64,000 bases of DNA from NCBI GenBank assembly GCA_041484525.1, contig JBGPHT010000012.1, forward strand, positions 21,521 through 85,520, in the 5' to 3' direction. This DNA is from JBGPHT01 sp041484525 (lineage in GTDB: Bacteria; Acidobacteriota; Terriglobia; Bryobacterales; Bryobacteraceae). Within the stretch, counting starts at the first letter, position 1. The number at the start of each line of letters is the position of its first letter. Both the position numbers and the translations under genes were made by a program. Below are positions 1 through 7,603 of the stretch, piece by piece. The notes beneath the pieces are model-generated. The model saw only the letters and a program-made list of their open reading frames with translations. It made no database searches and was not told the DNA's origin.

Positions 1-162
1 TCAGGGCCGCCTCTTCATTCGCAGCTTGAAGGCAGGAACGCAATGTGGAAGTACCTATTGGAAAACGTTGAAGGACTGGATGCCCGCTGGCGCCAGGTCC
101 TGACAGATGGCGCGCTGCTGGCTGGCTTACTCGCCACTTGCTCATGGCTCGTCCATGGCTGA
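1..162 (+). CDS. C-terminal end of an unidentified protein (partial)
   Basis: The frame is open from the first base of the window and ends at a TGA at 160-162, giving 53 residues that end in SWLVHG. An in-frame ATG at 43 could instead start a 39-residue peptide, but no convincing ribosome binding site precedes it, so this is more likely the tail of a gene that begins outside the window. The segment has a short hydrophobic stretch (ALLAGLLATCSWLV) that may be a membrane helix at the C-terminus. I do not recognise the family. Confidence 0.35.
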   Translation, partial: SGPPLHSQLEGRNAMWKYLLENVEGLDARWRQVLTDGALLAGLLATCSWLVHG

Positions 163-192
163 GTAAGTACCCGGACGCAGCATATGGCCGAC

Positions 193-1344
193 TCAAGAGA
201 TCATCACGTTCCGCGGGAACTGTGAGTTGTCTTCGAGGAAGGTTTTCTTAGTAGCCAGGTCCTCCTCGGTCGGCTGAGTTGTTCCGGTGACGTCGGTCAC
301 GCGCGACACCAGCGTGTGCGGTCCTGGCGTTGCACCATTCCAGACATAAGAGAACAGCTTCCAGGAATACTTGCTGCTGGTAGCCGGATCCATCGTCGCC
401 GGCTGCCATGGGCCGTCGTCCACGCGGACTTCGACCGACTTCAATGGCGTCCCGTCGTTCAGCACGACACCGAGTACTTTGTGCCGGCTGCCGTCGCGGG
501 TGATGCGTGCGATGAAAGACTTCAACTGCATGCGGGTGATGGCGGCCTCCTTCCACTTCATCTCGCCGTCGATCATTTCACCCTTCAAAGTGCGGTACCA
601 GCGAGCCTGGAACTTTCCGAGATACTGATCTTCCTGAACGTGGATGTTGGAAAGCCATTTGACGTGGGCCACTCCGTACCAACCGGGAACGAGCAGGCGA
701 AGCGGGAAACCCTGGTGGCGGGTGAGCGGTTCTCCATTCAACGCGTACGCCAAAAGGGGCTCAGGGGACAACGCCTTTTCGCGCGATAGACTGCGACCGA
801 ACTGTTGGTCAACCTTGTTGATCTTCCCGCGGAAGTCCACGTCCTCTTCGCCGTGATCGGCGCCGAAGAAGACGAACTCGCGGGCCTGAGCTTTCACACC
901 CGCTTGATCGAGCACCGCCCGAAGCGGGACCCCGGTCCAGCGTCCGTTGCTTGCGAGACCTTGCAGGGGACGACGATTGCCCGAGCACTCGAAGCCGAAC
1001 ACGAGTTCCGTACTGCGCATTTTTCGAAGTTCATCGAGCGAGAAAGACTTCGGCCGATCCACCAGTCCGGAGACTTTCAGAGCAAAGGTTGCAGCGTCTA
1101 TGACGGGATGGCCGTAGTGCTGTGTCGTAAAGAACTGATCCTTCGAAGTGAACGGACCGTCGATTGTCCGGACATCGAGAGTTCGCCGTTCGGGGCTCGG
1201 TGCCGGGTTGAAATTGGCCGGAAGGTCGGTGAAGGGCACCAGGGTCTCGCCTTGCGCGAGCGCCGGCCAGTCCGGCACCAGTGCGAGCAGGCCGGTCACA
1301 GCCAGACCTCGCATAGTGTCTCTACGGGTGATGTGTTCCGACAT
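193..1344 (-). CDS. Tat-exported sulfite-oxidase-like molybdopterin oxidoreductase
   Basis: A periplasmic molybdenum enzyme of the sulfite oxidase family, 383 residues. The N-terminus ITRRDTMRGLAVTGLLAL is a twin-arginine signal. The molybdopterin-binding domain covers roughly residues 70-240 and contains FECSGNRR, where Cys120 is the expected molybdenum ligand. The C-terminal third resembles the Mo-cofactor dimerisation domain of SoxC and sulfite oxidases. There is no heme domain. The start at 1344 is chosen over a longer frame because CTGGAGG lies six bases upstream of the ATG and the Tat signal follows at once. The substrate cannot be read from the sequence. The moaD-moaE gene at 60,676 could help supply its cofactor. 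It is divergent from the amidase gene. Confidence 0.88.
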   Translation of the reverse strand: MSEHITRRDTMRGLAVTGLLALVPDWPALAQGETLVPFTDLPANFNPAPSPERRTLDVRTIDGPFTSKDQFFTTQHYGHPVIDAATFALKVSGLVDRPKSFSLDELRKMRSTELVFGFECSGNRRPLQGLASNGRWTGVPLRAVLDQAGVKAQAREFVFFGADHGEEDVDFRGKINKVDQQFGRSLSREKALSPEPLLAYALNGEPLTRHQGFPLRLLVPGWYGVAHVKWLSNIHVQEDQYLGKFQARWYRTLKGEMIDGEMKWKEAAITRMQLKSFIARITRDGSRHKVLGVVLNDGTPLKSVEVRVDDGPWQPATMDPATSSKYSWKLFSYVWNGATPGPHTLVSRVTDVTGTTQPTEEDLATKKTFLEDNSQFPRNVMIS

Positions 1345-1474
1345 GCTTCGCCTCCAGGAGGACCGATGATTAGCCTCAGGGCATTCTACCTCCGGCGATG
1401 ACAGATCGCCAGCGAGGTTACGCGTACCGAATGACGGCGGTGCGCGAACCCGGTCGCCTGATAGACTCACACCC

Positions 1475-2974
1475 ATGAGTGAGAATCATCCAAACCGCCG
1501 CGAAATCCTGCTGGGAATGGCTGCGGTGCCTCTCCTCGAAGGCACCTTGGAGGCTCAGTCCGCCGCTTCCTCCGTGTGTTTCATGAGCACAGTCGAGATG
1601 GCCCGGCTGATCCGCTCGAAGAAGCTGTCCGCACGCGAAGCGCTGGCCGCGCACCTGAAACAGATCGAGCGTGTAAACCCGAAGGTCAATGCCATCGTGA
1701 CCCTGGTGCCGGAAATGGCCGCCGACGCCGCCGCGAAGGCCGACGAGATGCAGGCCCGCAAAGAGAAGTTGGGGCCGCTGCACGGCCTGCCAGTGGCGCA
1801 CAAGGATCTGGTGGAAACCCGCGGCATCCGCACCACCTTTGGATCGCCGCTTTATAAAGACAACATCCCCACCGAAAACGATCTGATTGTCGAACGGCTC
1901 CGCCGGGCCGGCGCGATCGCCATCGGCAAGACCAACACGCCCGAATTCGGCGCGGGATCGCAGACCTTCAACACCGTCTTTGGCGCGACCCACAACCCCT
2001 ACGACCTGACCAAGACCTGCGGCGGATCCTCCGGCGGCGCAGCAGTCGCGCTAGCCTGCGGACTCGTGCCCGTGGCCGATGGCTCCGATGCCGGCGGCTC
2101 CCTGCGCAATCCAGCCGCATTCTGCAACGTGGTTGGCTTCCGCCCTTCGATCGGCCGCGTGCCGAACCCCAAAGCCGCGTTCGGCTGGTCCACGCTCAGT
2201 ACCTCCGGATGCCTCGGGCGTTCCGTAGCCGACCTGGCCCTCGTGCTCAGCACCATCGCGGGACCCGATTCCCGCGCGCCGCTCTCCATTGACGAACCGG
2301 GAGAACGCTTCGCTCGACCGCTCGACCGCAGCTTCAAAGGTGTGCGCGTGGCCTGGTTCAAGAACTTGGGCGGCGTGCCCTTCGACGCGCGCGTACGCAC
2401 CGTTGTGGACGGGCATCGCAAGACATTTGAATCCCTGGGGTGCATCGTCGAGCAGGCGGAGCCGGACTTCGCCCCCGCCGAGATCGCCTTCCGCATACTG
2501 CGCGCATGGAACACGGCGAATTCGTATGGCGAGCGTCTACGCGAGCACCCCGGCGCATTCAAGGACACACTCAAAGGTGAAATCGAGGAAGGACTTCGAC
2601 TAACCGGCACCGATGTTGCCCGCGCCGAAACAGCCCACGGCCAGATCTGGCGGCGCTTTCAGGCATTCCTTGAAAAGTACGAGTACTTCGTTCTGCCCAC
2701 TACGCAATTGCCGCCATTCGACGTCAACACGCCATATCCAACGGAGATCGCGGGCGTAAAGTTCGAGAACTACATCGACTGGATGAAGTCCTGCTGGTAT
2801 ATCTCAGCAACGGGCAATCCAGCGGCCTCGGTGCCGGGCGGCTTCACGGCTGAAGGACTTCCGGTTGGCGTGCAGATCGTCGGCCGCAACAAAGAAGACT
2901 TCAGCGTCCTGCAAATGGCGCACGCGTTCGAACAGGCGACTGGCTTTGGCAAGAAGCGCCCGGTCATTTCGTAG
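1475..2974 (+). CDS. Exported amidase of the amidase-signature family
   Basis: A 499-residue hydrolase that should cleave C-N amide bonds. The N-terminus (NRREILLGMAAVPLL) is a Tat-type signal, so it probably acts in the periplasm or outside. The Ser-cisSer-Lys triad is visible with family spacing: Lys110 (AHKDLVETRG), Ser185 in GGSSGG and nucleophile Ser209 in DAGGSLRNPA, that is 75 and 24 residues apart as in fatty acid amide hydrolase. GatA is a relative, but the export signal and lack of gatB/gatC neighbours argue against a tRNA role. The start is an ATG at 1475, 131 bp from the divergent molybdoenzyme. Substrate unknown. Confidence 0.9.
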   Translation: MSENHPNRREILLGMAAVPLLEGTLEAQSAASSVCFMSTVEMARLIRSKKLSAREALAAHLKQIERVNPKVNAIVTLVPEMAADAAAKADEMQARKEKLGPLHGLPVAHKDLVETRGIRTTFGSPLYKDNIPTENDLIVERLRRAGAIAIGKTNTPEFGAGSQTFNTVFGATHNPYDLTKTCGGSSGGAAVALACGLVPVADGSDAGGSLRNPAAFCNVVGFRPSIGRVPNPKAAFGWSTLSTSGCLGRSVADLALVLSTIAGPDSRAPLSIDEPGERFARPLDRSFKGVRVAWFKNLGGVPFDARVRTVVDGHRKTFESLGCIVEQAEPDFAPAEIAFRILRAWNTANSYGERLREHPGAFKDTLKGEIEEGLRLTGTDVARAETAHGQIWRRFQAFLEKYEYFVLPTTQLPPFDVNTPYPTEIAGVKFENYIDWMKSCWYISATGNPAASVPGGFTAEGLPVGVQIVGRNKEDFSVLQMAHAFEQATGFGKKRPVIS

Positions 2975-3114
2975 AAGACCCGCACGCGTTTGTCGCAGCC
3001 GCGGACGAGCCCCGAAAGGTGTGGCCAGATCCGTTCGCGTGGTGTGCGCGCTGGTGTCGCTGCCCGGCGCATCCGCACAGCAGGACCCTGTGTTTTAGGA
3101 TAAGATACCCGGAC

Positions 3115-3882
3115 ATGAGGCGAGCGTTACTCAGTCTGCTCCCGATTTTCGCGGCCATGGCTGCCGGACCCGAAGCCAAAGTGAAGCTTCCCACCGGCCG
3201 CGCCGACCTGGTGCGCGGCGAAAAGCTCTTCGAAGGCCAATGCGCCCTGTGCCACGGACCGAAAGGTGTGGGCGGCCGCGGGCCCATGCTCACCCGAGCC
3301 AAACTCTTGCACGCACCGGACGACAAGGCACTCGTGCAGACGATCTCAGATGGGATTCGCGGCACGGAAATGCCGGGCGCGGGCGCCATGTCGGACCACG
3401 AGATACAGCAAGTCGCTGCCTACGTGCGCTCGCTGGGAAAGATTCCACCGCAGGCGGTGCCCGGCAACGCCGCCCACGGTTCTGAGATCTACCATGCCAA
3501 AGGCTGCACCGGCTGCCATGAGATCTCGGGCGCGGGCGGAATCTCGGCGCCGAATCTGGATGGAATCGGCGCCAGCCGCAGCGCCGCATTCCTGCGTGAA
3601 TCTCTGGTGGACCCGGGCGCTGCCGTCCCCGAGGGCTATCTGCTGGTAACGGTGGTTCCGAAGAATGGCGAGAAGGTGACGGGCGTCCGCGTCAATGAGG
3701 ATTCGTTCTCGATTCAACTTCAGGACAGCGCGGGACGATCGCATTCTTTCTGGAAGAGCGAAGTTACGCAAATCGACAAGCAGCGGGGAAAATCGCCTAT
3801 GCCGTCGTTCAAGGGCCAGCTCTCGGACGCGGAATTGACAGACCTCGTGGCGTACCTGGCTTCGTTGAAGGAGACAAAGTGA
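3115..3882 (+). CDS. Secreted di-heme cytochrome c
   Basis: A 255-residue periplasmic electron carrier with a signal peptide (MRRALLSLLPIFAAMAAG) and two c-type heme sites, CALCH (Cys43/Cys46/His47) and CTGCH (Cys131/Cys134/His135). Each sits in a cytochrome c fold of about 80-90 residues. Methionines further on (TEMPGAG, SPMPSF) are plausible axial ligands. The ATG at 3115 is used because the signal peptide begins there; the open frame upstream is not signal-like. Its stop overlaps the GTG start of the PQQ dehydrogenase by four bases (GTGA), so the two are translationally coupled and this protein most likely takes electrons from that enzyme. Confidence 0.9.
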   Translation: MRRALLSLLPIFAAMAAGPEAKVKLPTGRADLVRGEKLFEGQCALCHGPKGVGGRGPMLTRAKLLHAPDDKALVQTISDGIRGTEMPGAGAMSDHEIQQVAAYVRSLGKIPPQAVPGNAAHGSEIYHAKGCTGCHEISGAGGISAPNLDGIGASRSAAFLRESLVDPGAAVPEGYLLVTVVPKNGEKVTGVRVNEDSFSIQLQDSAGRSHSFWKSEVTQIDKQRGKSPMPSFKGQLSDAELTDLVAYLASLKETK

Positions 3883-5456
3883 GAAGGCTGATCTGGCTCT
3901 TGGCGCCCGCCGCGCTGCTGGCGCAAACGAACGTGCCTTACGAGCGCATCCGCGATGCCGCCAAGGAGCCGGGTAATTGGCTGACCTATTCCCGCGACTA
4001 CACCGGCCAGCGTTACTCGCCGCTCGATCAGATTCATACGGGAAACGTGGGGAAGCTGCATATCGCCTGGGTGCGCCAGGTGAACGAGCTGGACGCGTTT
4101 GAGACCTCTCCCATCGTGGTGGATGGCACGCTCTTCATCAGCGAGCCGCCGAACGCAGTCGTGGCGCTCGACGCCGCCACCGGCCGGTCGCTGTGGCGAT
4201 ATCAGAAAGAACTTCCAAGCGATCTCCGGCTGTGTTGCGGCAAGGTGAATCGCGGCCTCGCGATTTTGGGCGACACCCTTTACTACGCGAGCACCGACGC
4301 GCACCTGATTGCGCTCGACGCGCGCACCGGCCGAGTGAGATGGGACGTGACGATGGCCGGCTACAAGCTCGGGTATTCAGGCACCGGAGCGCCGCTCGCC
4401 GTGAAGGACAAGATCATCACCGGAATGGCCGGCGGCGAGTTCGGAACGCGCGGATTCATCGATGCCTACGACGCCAAGACCGGTAAGCGGGCGTGGCGAT
4501 TCAAGACCATCCCCGAGAAGGGCGAGCCGGGCAACGAGACGTGGGCCGGTGAGAGTTGGAAAACAGGATCGGCCACCGCGTGGGTGACCGGCGTCTACGA
4601 TCCGGATACCAACACAGTGTTGTGGGGTACGGGAAATCCGGGGCCGGATTGGAACGGAGATGTGCGCAAAGGCGATAACCTGTTCTCGGATTGCCTGGTC
4701 GCGCTCGATCTCGATACCGGCGTGAAGAAGTGGCATTTCCAATACACGCCGCACGACGTGAACGATTGGGATTCCACGCAGACGCCGATTCTGGTGGACG
4801 GCACCGTCCAGGGCCAGCCGCGCAAGATGGTGGTGCTGGCGAACCGGAACGGGTTTTACTACTCGCTCGATCGCATCACGGGGAAGTTCATCGCGGGACG
4901 GCCGTACGTGAAGCAGACTTGGGCGAGCGGCCTCGACGAAGCCGGGCGGGCGATCCGTGTGCCAAATTCTGAGCCGTCGGTGGAAGGCACGCTGATCTGG
5001 CCGAGCCTCGCCGGCGGGTCCAACTGGTACAGTTCCACTTACAATCCGAAGACCAATTTGTATTACGTCAATGTGAAGGAGATGGCAGCCGTCTATCACA
5101 AGGGAGACGCGACCTACCGGGCGGGTGCCGCCTTCAACGGCGGCGGCCAACGCGACTATAAAGAGGAGGACCCGTACGGCGCAGTCCGGGCGCTCGATGT
5201 CGTGACAGGCCAGTTGCGCTGGGAGTATAAGCTGCACGCTCCCTCCCATGCCGGCCTCATGTCGACGGCGGGAGGCCTGATTTTCGGCTCGAACAGCAGC
5301 TCATTTTTCGCGCTGGATGCGCAAAAGGGCGATTTGCTTTGGCGCTTCGAGACGGGCGGCGGCATCGACGCCAACCCGATCAGCTACATGAGCGGCGGTA
5401 AGCAGTATGTGGTCATCCCGTCAGGCCACGCGCTCTTCGTGTTCGGGCTGGATTAA
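3879..5456 (+). CDS. PQQ-dependent alcohol dehydrogenase, methanol/ethanol dehydrogenase family
   Basis: A 525-residue secreted quinoprotein with a signal peptide (MRRLIWLLAPAALLAQ) and an eight-bladed propeller of the methanol/ethanol dehydrogenase type. The N-terminal segment NWLTYSRDYTGQRYSPL is characteristic of the family. The vicinal Cys119-Cys120 pair (RLCCGK) forms the disulfide ring next to PQQ, and NDWDSTQTP lies in the catalytic Asp region. It has no heme site of its own, so electrons should go to the co-encoded di-heme cytochrome. The GTG start overlaps the cytochrome stop. The alcohol oxidised and the metal (Ca or lanthanide) are not determinable here. Its stop overlaps the convergent gene at 5453. 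Confidence 0.9.
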   Translation: MRRLIWLLAPAALLAQTNVPYERIRDAAKEPGNWLTYSRDYTGQRYSPLDQIHTGNVGKLHIAWVRQVNELDAFETSPIVVDGTLFISEPPNAVVALDAATGRSLWRYQKELPSDLRLCCGKVNRGLAILGDTLYYASTDAHLIALDARTGRVRWDVTMAGYKLGYSGTGAPLAVKDKIITGMAGGEFGTRGFIDAYDAKTGKRAWRFKTIPEKGEPGNETWAGESWKTGSATAWVTGVYDPDTNTVLWGTGNPGPDWNGDVRKGDNLFSDCLVALDLDTGVKKWHFQYTPHDVNDWDSTQTPILVDGTVQGQPRKMVVLANRNGFYYSLDRITGKFIAGRPYVKQTWASGLDEAGRAIRVPNSEPSVEGTLIWPSLAGGSNWYSSTYNPKTNLYYVNVKEMAAVYHKGDATYRAGAAFNGGGQRDYKEEDPYGAVRALDVVTGQLRWEYKLHAPSHAGLMSTAGGLIFGSNSSSFFALDAQKGDLLWRFETGGGIDANPISYMSGGKQYVVIPSGHALFVFGLD

Positions 5457-5740
5457 CCCGCGACGGGTCCGGGCACCGCGAGCATCACCATCAGGTTCCA
5501 GACCACCAGTCCGCAATACCAATAGGTGATCCAGCGGATGACGTGCGTCTTGTTGGTATAGACGCACAGCGCGCCCAGGCCCAGTGCCACCACCTTGGAC
5601 AAGGCCACGCCCCATATCGGCCCGGCGTGCATCAGCACGCGAATGAACGGACTGGCCTCCCCTGCGCCCAGCTTGAACCCCACCAGCGTCGTCAGCAGGT
5701 CCAGAAGTTGCAGGTAAATAAAGAGTTGATTGATTGCCAT
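5453..5740 (-). CDS. Small membrane protein, DUF5658-like
   Basis: A 95-residue protein with three or four hydrophobic segments (IYLQLLDLLTTLVGFKLG, WGVALSKVVALGLGALCVY, WITYWYCGLVVWNLMVMLA). The opening NQLFIYLQLLDLLTTLVGF with later ASPFIRV resembles the DUF5658 family, which has no known function. The ATG at 5740 is preferred over a TTG six codons upstream. Its stop overlaps the stop of the convergent PQQ dehydrogenase gene, so transcription from each side may interfere. Confidence 0.6.
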   Translation of the reverse strand: MAINQLFIYLQLLDLLTTLVGFKLGAGEASPFIRVLMHAGPIWGVALSKVVALGLGALCVYTNKTHVIRWITYWYCGLVVWNLMVMLAVPGPVAG

Positions 5741-5866
5741 TGGTCCGTTTGTCCCCAATGCTAACTATCGGTAATACCTGTCTTAAGTGTAGCCTTAACT
5801 TTGGACGAAATATGTGGATCTTTGGTACTTCCGGTACTAGCTCACACGGTCTGTTCTAGTACGAAA

Positions 5867-7072
5867 TCAATGGTTTACTAGGATCTCAGGGATTTCCTTT
5901 ACCACCGTCCTGCCTGGTACCAATCCGTCGGCCACGCGCGCCAATCGCCGCTCCATCCAGATCGTACCCGCCACCGTGACCGCCATCGATCCCCAGGCCA
6001 ATGCCGGCCAGGAAAAGAACAGGTAGGCTCCCCATCGCAGGGCGATCAACCACGCCGCCGTCGCCAGGAGTCCTGCCGCCACGGTGCCGTACCGCTCGCT
6101 TGATGAGAACGGGACGGCCACCGTCCAAAGCGCCTGCGTCGCCATCACAAACGGGAACGCCACAATCAGGTCGATCAGGTAGTGCTCGCCCAGCGCCAGG
6201 GTCGAGAAGGCGACCGCCGCCGCGAAGCACATCGCCGCCGCCCGCGCCCATGGACGCCAGCCGCGCGAGTTCCAGACCAGCAGCACCATCGCTCCGAAAT
6301 GCAGCGACGGCATGGCGTTGCGCGGCGCTGTAAACGGCTGGATAGCTCCGTAGAGAATGGCCCACCGGCCGGGTGGTGCGTTGGGGAAGCCCGAAGCGAA
6401 CGCGAACGTGGGACCGGCCGCCGGATAGATCCAATACAGCAGGTATCCCAGGATCATGGTGGTGACGTACATCGGGATCAGCCGCACCGGCCGCGGCTCG
6501 TTGCGCCGCTGGCACCGCAGGTCCCACGCCAGCAGACATGCCGCGCCGAGGGGCAGCGCGACGTATACCGTATGCGTGATCTCGCGGAGTATCGGCCGCC
6601 CCGCCAGCAGTTGGCCCAGCACGAAGCTCGGCAGGAATCCCAGGCCGCTGTCGAACTGCAGCAGCAGCCCGTCATAGGTGCGCGCGGTGTGCGTCGTGAA
6701 CCCCAGGGAGAACGCCACGATGAGCCATGAATAAGGAAGGGCGCCCGCCGCCAGAAACACGCGCCATCGTTTTCGAGCCAGCATGGCCAGCAGGCTCGCC
6801 AGCCCCAGAAACGAACCCCAATGGATGAACTGCGACAGGAAATACGGCTGCAGCGGCACAAGACTGGCGTACCCGAATCGCAGCAGGGCCGCGAGTGCCA
6901 GGGTCGCGATCCACTCCGTCCGCCCCGGCCGTACGCTCATGTGGATGAGGAACGTCCCCAGCAGCATGAACGACAGCACCGGATTATTGCCGATCGCCGA
7001 TTGCAGCCCGCCGCCCAACAGCACGAGCGAGCACACCACAAACGCAATCGCCGGCGTCCTGAGAGCCCGCAT
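5867..7072 (-). CDS. PAP2-superfamily integral membrane phosphatase
   Basis: A 401-residue polytopic membrane protein with about ten hydrophobic helices. The C-terminal half carries the PAP2 (type 2 phosphatidic acid phosphatase) active-site motifs: PSLH at residues 255-258 and the GEHYLID motif with His297 and Asp301, which fit motifs C2 and C3 of lipid phosphatases and inositol-phosphoceramide-synthase-like proteins. It probably removes or transfers a phosphate on a lipid at the outer face of the membrane. The N-terminal half is a further membrane domain without a recognised motif. It is a single gene with a 126-bp gap before the next minus-strand gene; I see no clear regulator site in that gap. 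Confidence 0.8.
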   Translation of the reverse strand: MRALRTPAIAFVVCSLVLLGGGLQSAIGNNPVLSFMLLGTFLIHMSVRPGRTEWIATLALAALLRFGYASLVPLQPYFLSQFIHWGSFLGLASLLAMLARKRWRVFLAAGALPYSWLIVAFSLGFTTHTARTYDGLLLQFDSGLGFLPSFVLGQLLAGRPILREITHTVYVALPLGAACLLAWDLRCQRRNEPRPVRLIPMYVTTMILGYLLYWIYPAAGPTFAFASGFPNAPPGRWAILYGAIQPFTAPRNAMPSLHFGAMVLLVWNSRGWRPWARAAAMCFAAAVAFSTLALGEHYLIDLIVAFPFVMATQALWTVAVPFSSSERYGTVAAGLLATAAWLIALRWGAYLFFSWPALAWGSMAVTVAGTIWMERRLARVADGLVPGRTVVKEIPEILVNH

Positions 7073-7125
7073 CGTAAAGCCTTTATAGCTCAGCGATCAG
7101 GTCCGGACAATGGCACTTCGGTTAA

Positions 7126-7520
7126 TCATTCGTGGTGTAGAGCCAACAGCGGATCGACGCGCGATGCCCGGCGTGCCGGCAGCATCGGCGTGGCGGCGAA
7201 GACGACCGGGTCGGCGCCGCTCACCTCGTAGAGAAACGGACAGCACCTTCCCCAGCACCAGCGACAATGCAAGCCACGCCGCCGAAGATGGCGAACATGC
7301 GCGCGCCGGTGCGGACAACGCACAGATCGAAGCTGCCATCGAGACGATCGCGCATCGTCTGCAGCTTCAGCACCGGCAGCCTCGAGTCGACGGCGCGAAT
7401 CTGGCTGCGCACCGATTCGAGCACGCGCACCTCGCCGTCGCGACCCCCGGCCGCGATCCGCAGAGGAACGTGCATGCCGGCCTGGGTATTCCTGTTCGAA
7501 CGGCGCGCAAACAGAGAGAT
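7126..7520 (-). pseudogene. Remnant of an ADOP-type MacB/FtsX permease
   Basis: Read on the minus strand in three successive frames, this segment retains the C-terminal part of an acidobacterial duplicated orphan permease. The first frame gives RSQIRAVDSRLPVLKLQTM and then ARMFAIFGGVACIVA; the second gives LSLVLGKVLSVSL; the third gives VSGADPVVFAAT followed by LPARRASRVDPLLALHHE and a TGA at 7126-7128. An intact copy of the family has about 60 more residues between IVA and LGKVL and is about 800 residues in all. The N-terminal 600 residues are missing. No functional product is expected. Confidence 0.75.
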
Positions 7521-7603
7521 CACAGTATGAGAGCCGGACGCTCGGGAGGCTGCCGGTTCGCGTTCAACAGCGTTATCATCAGACGACATTGAGAGGTACC
7601 CGT

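Noticed and set aside
1475..2974. Amidase as GatA of the tRNA amidotransferase
   Set aside because: It has a Tat export signal and no gatB or gatC nearby.
4377..5249. Long minus-strand frame inside the PQQ dehydrogenase gene
   Set aside because: The plus strand has unmistakable PQQ-dehydrogenase motifs; the antisense frame has none.
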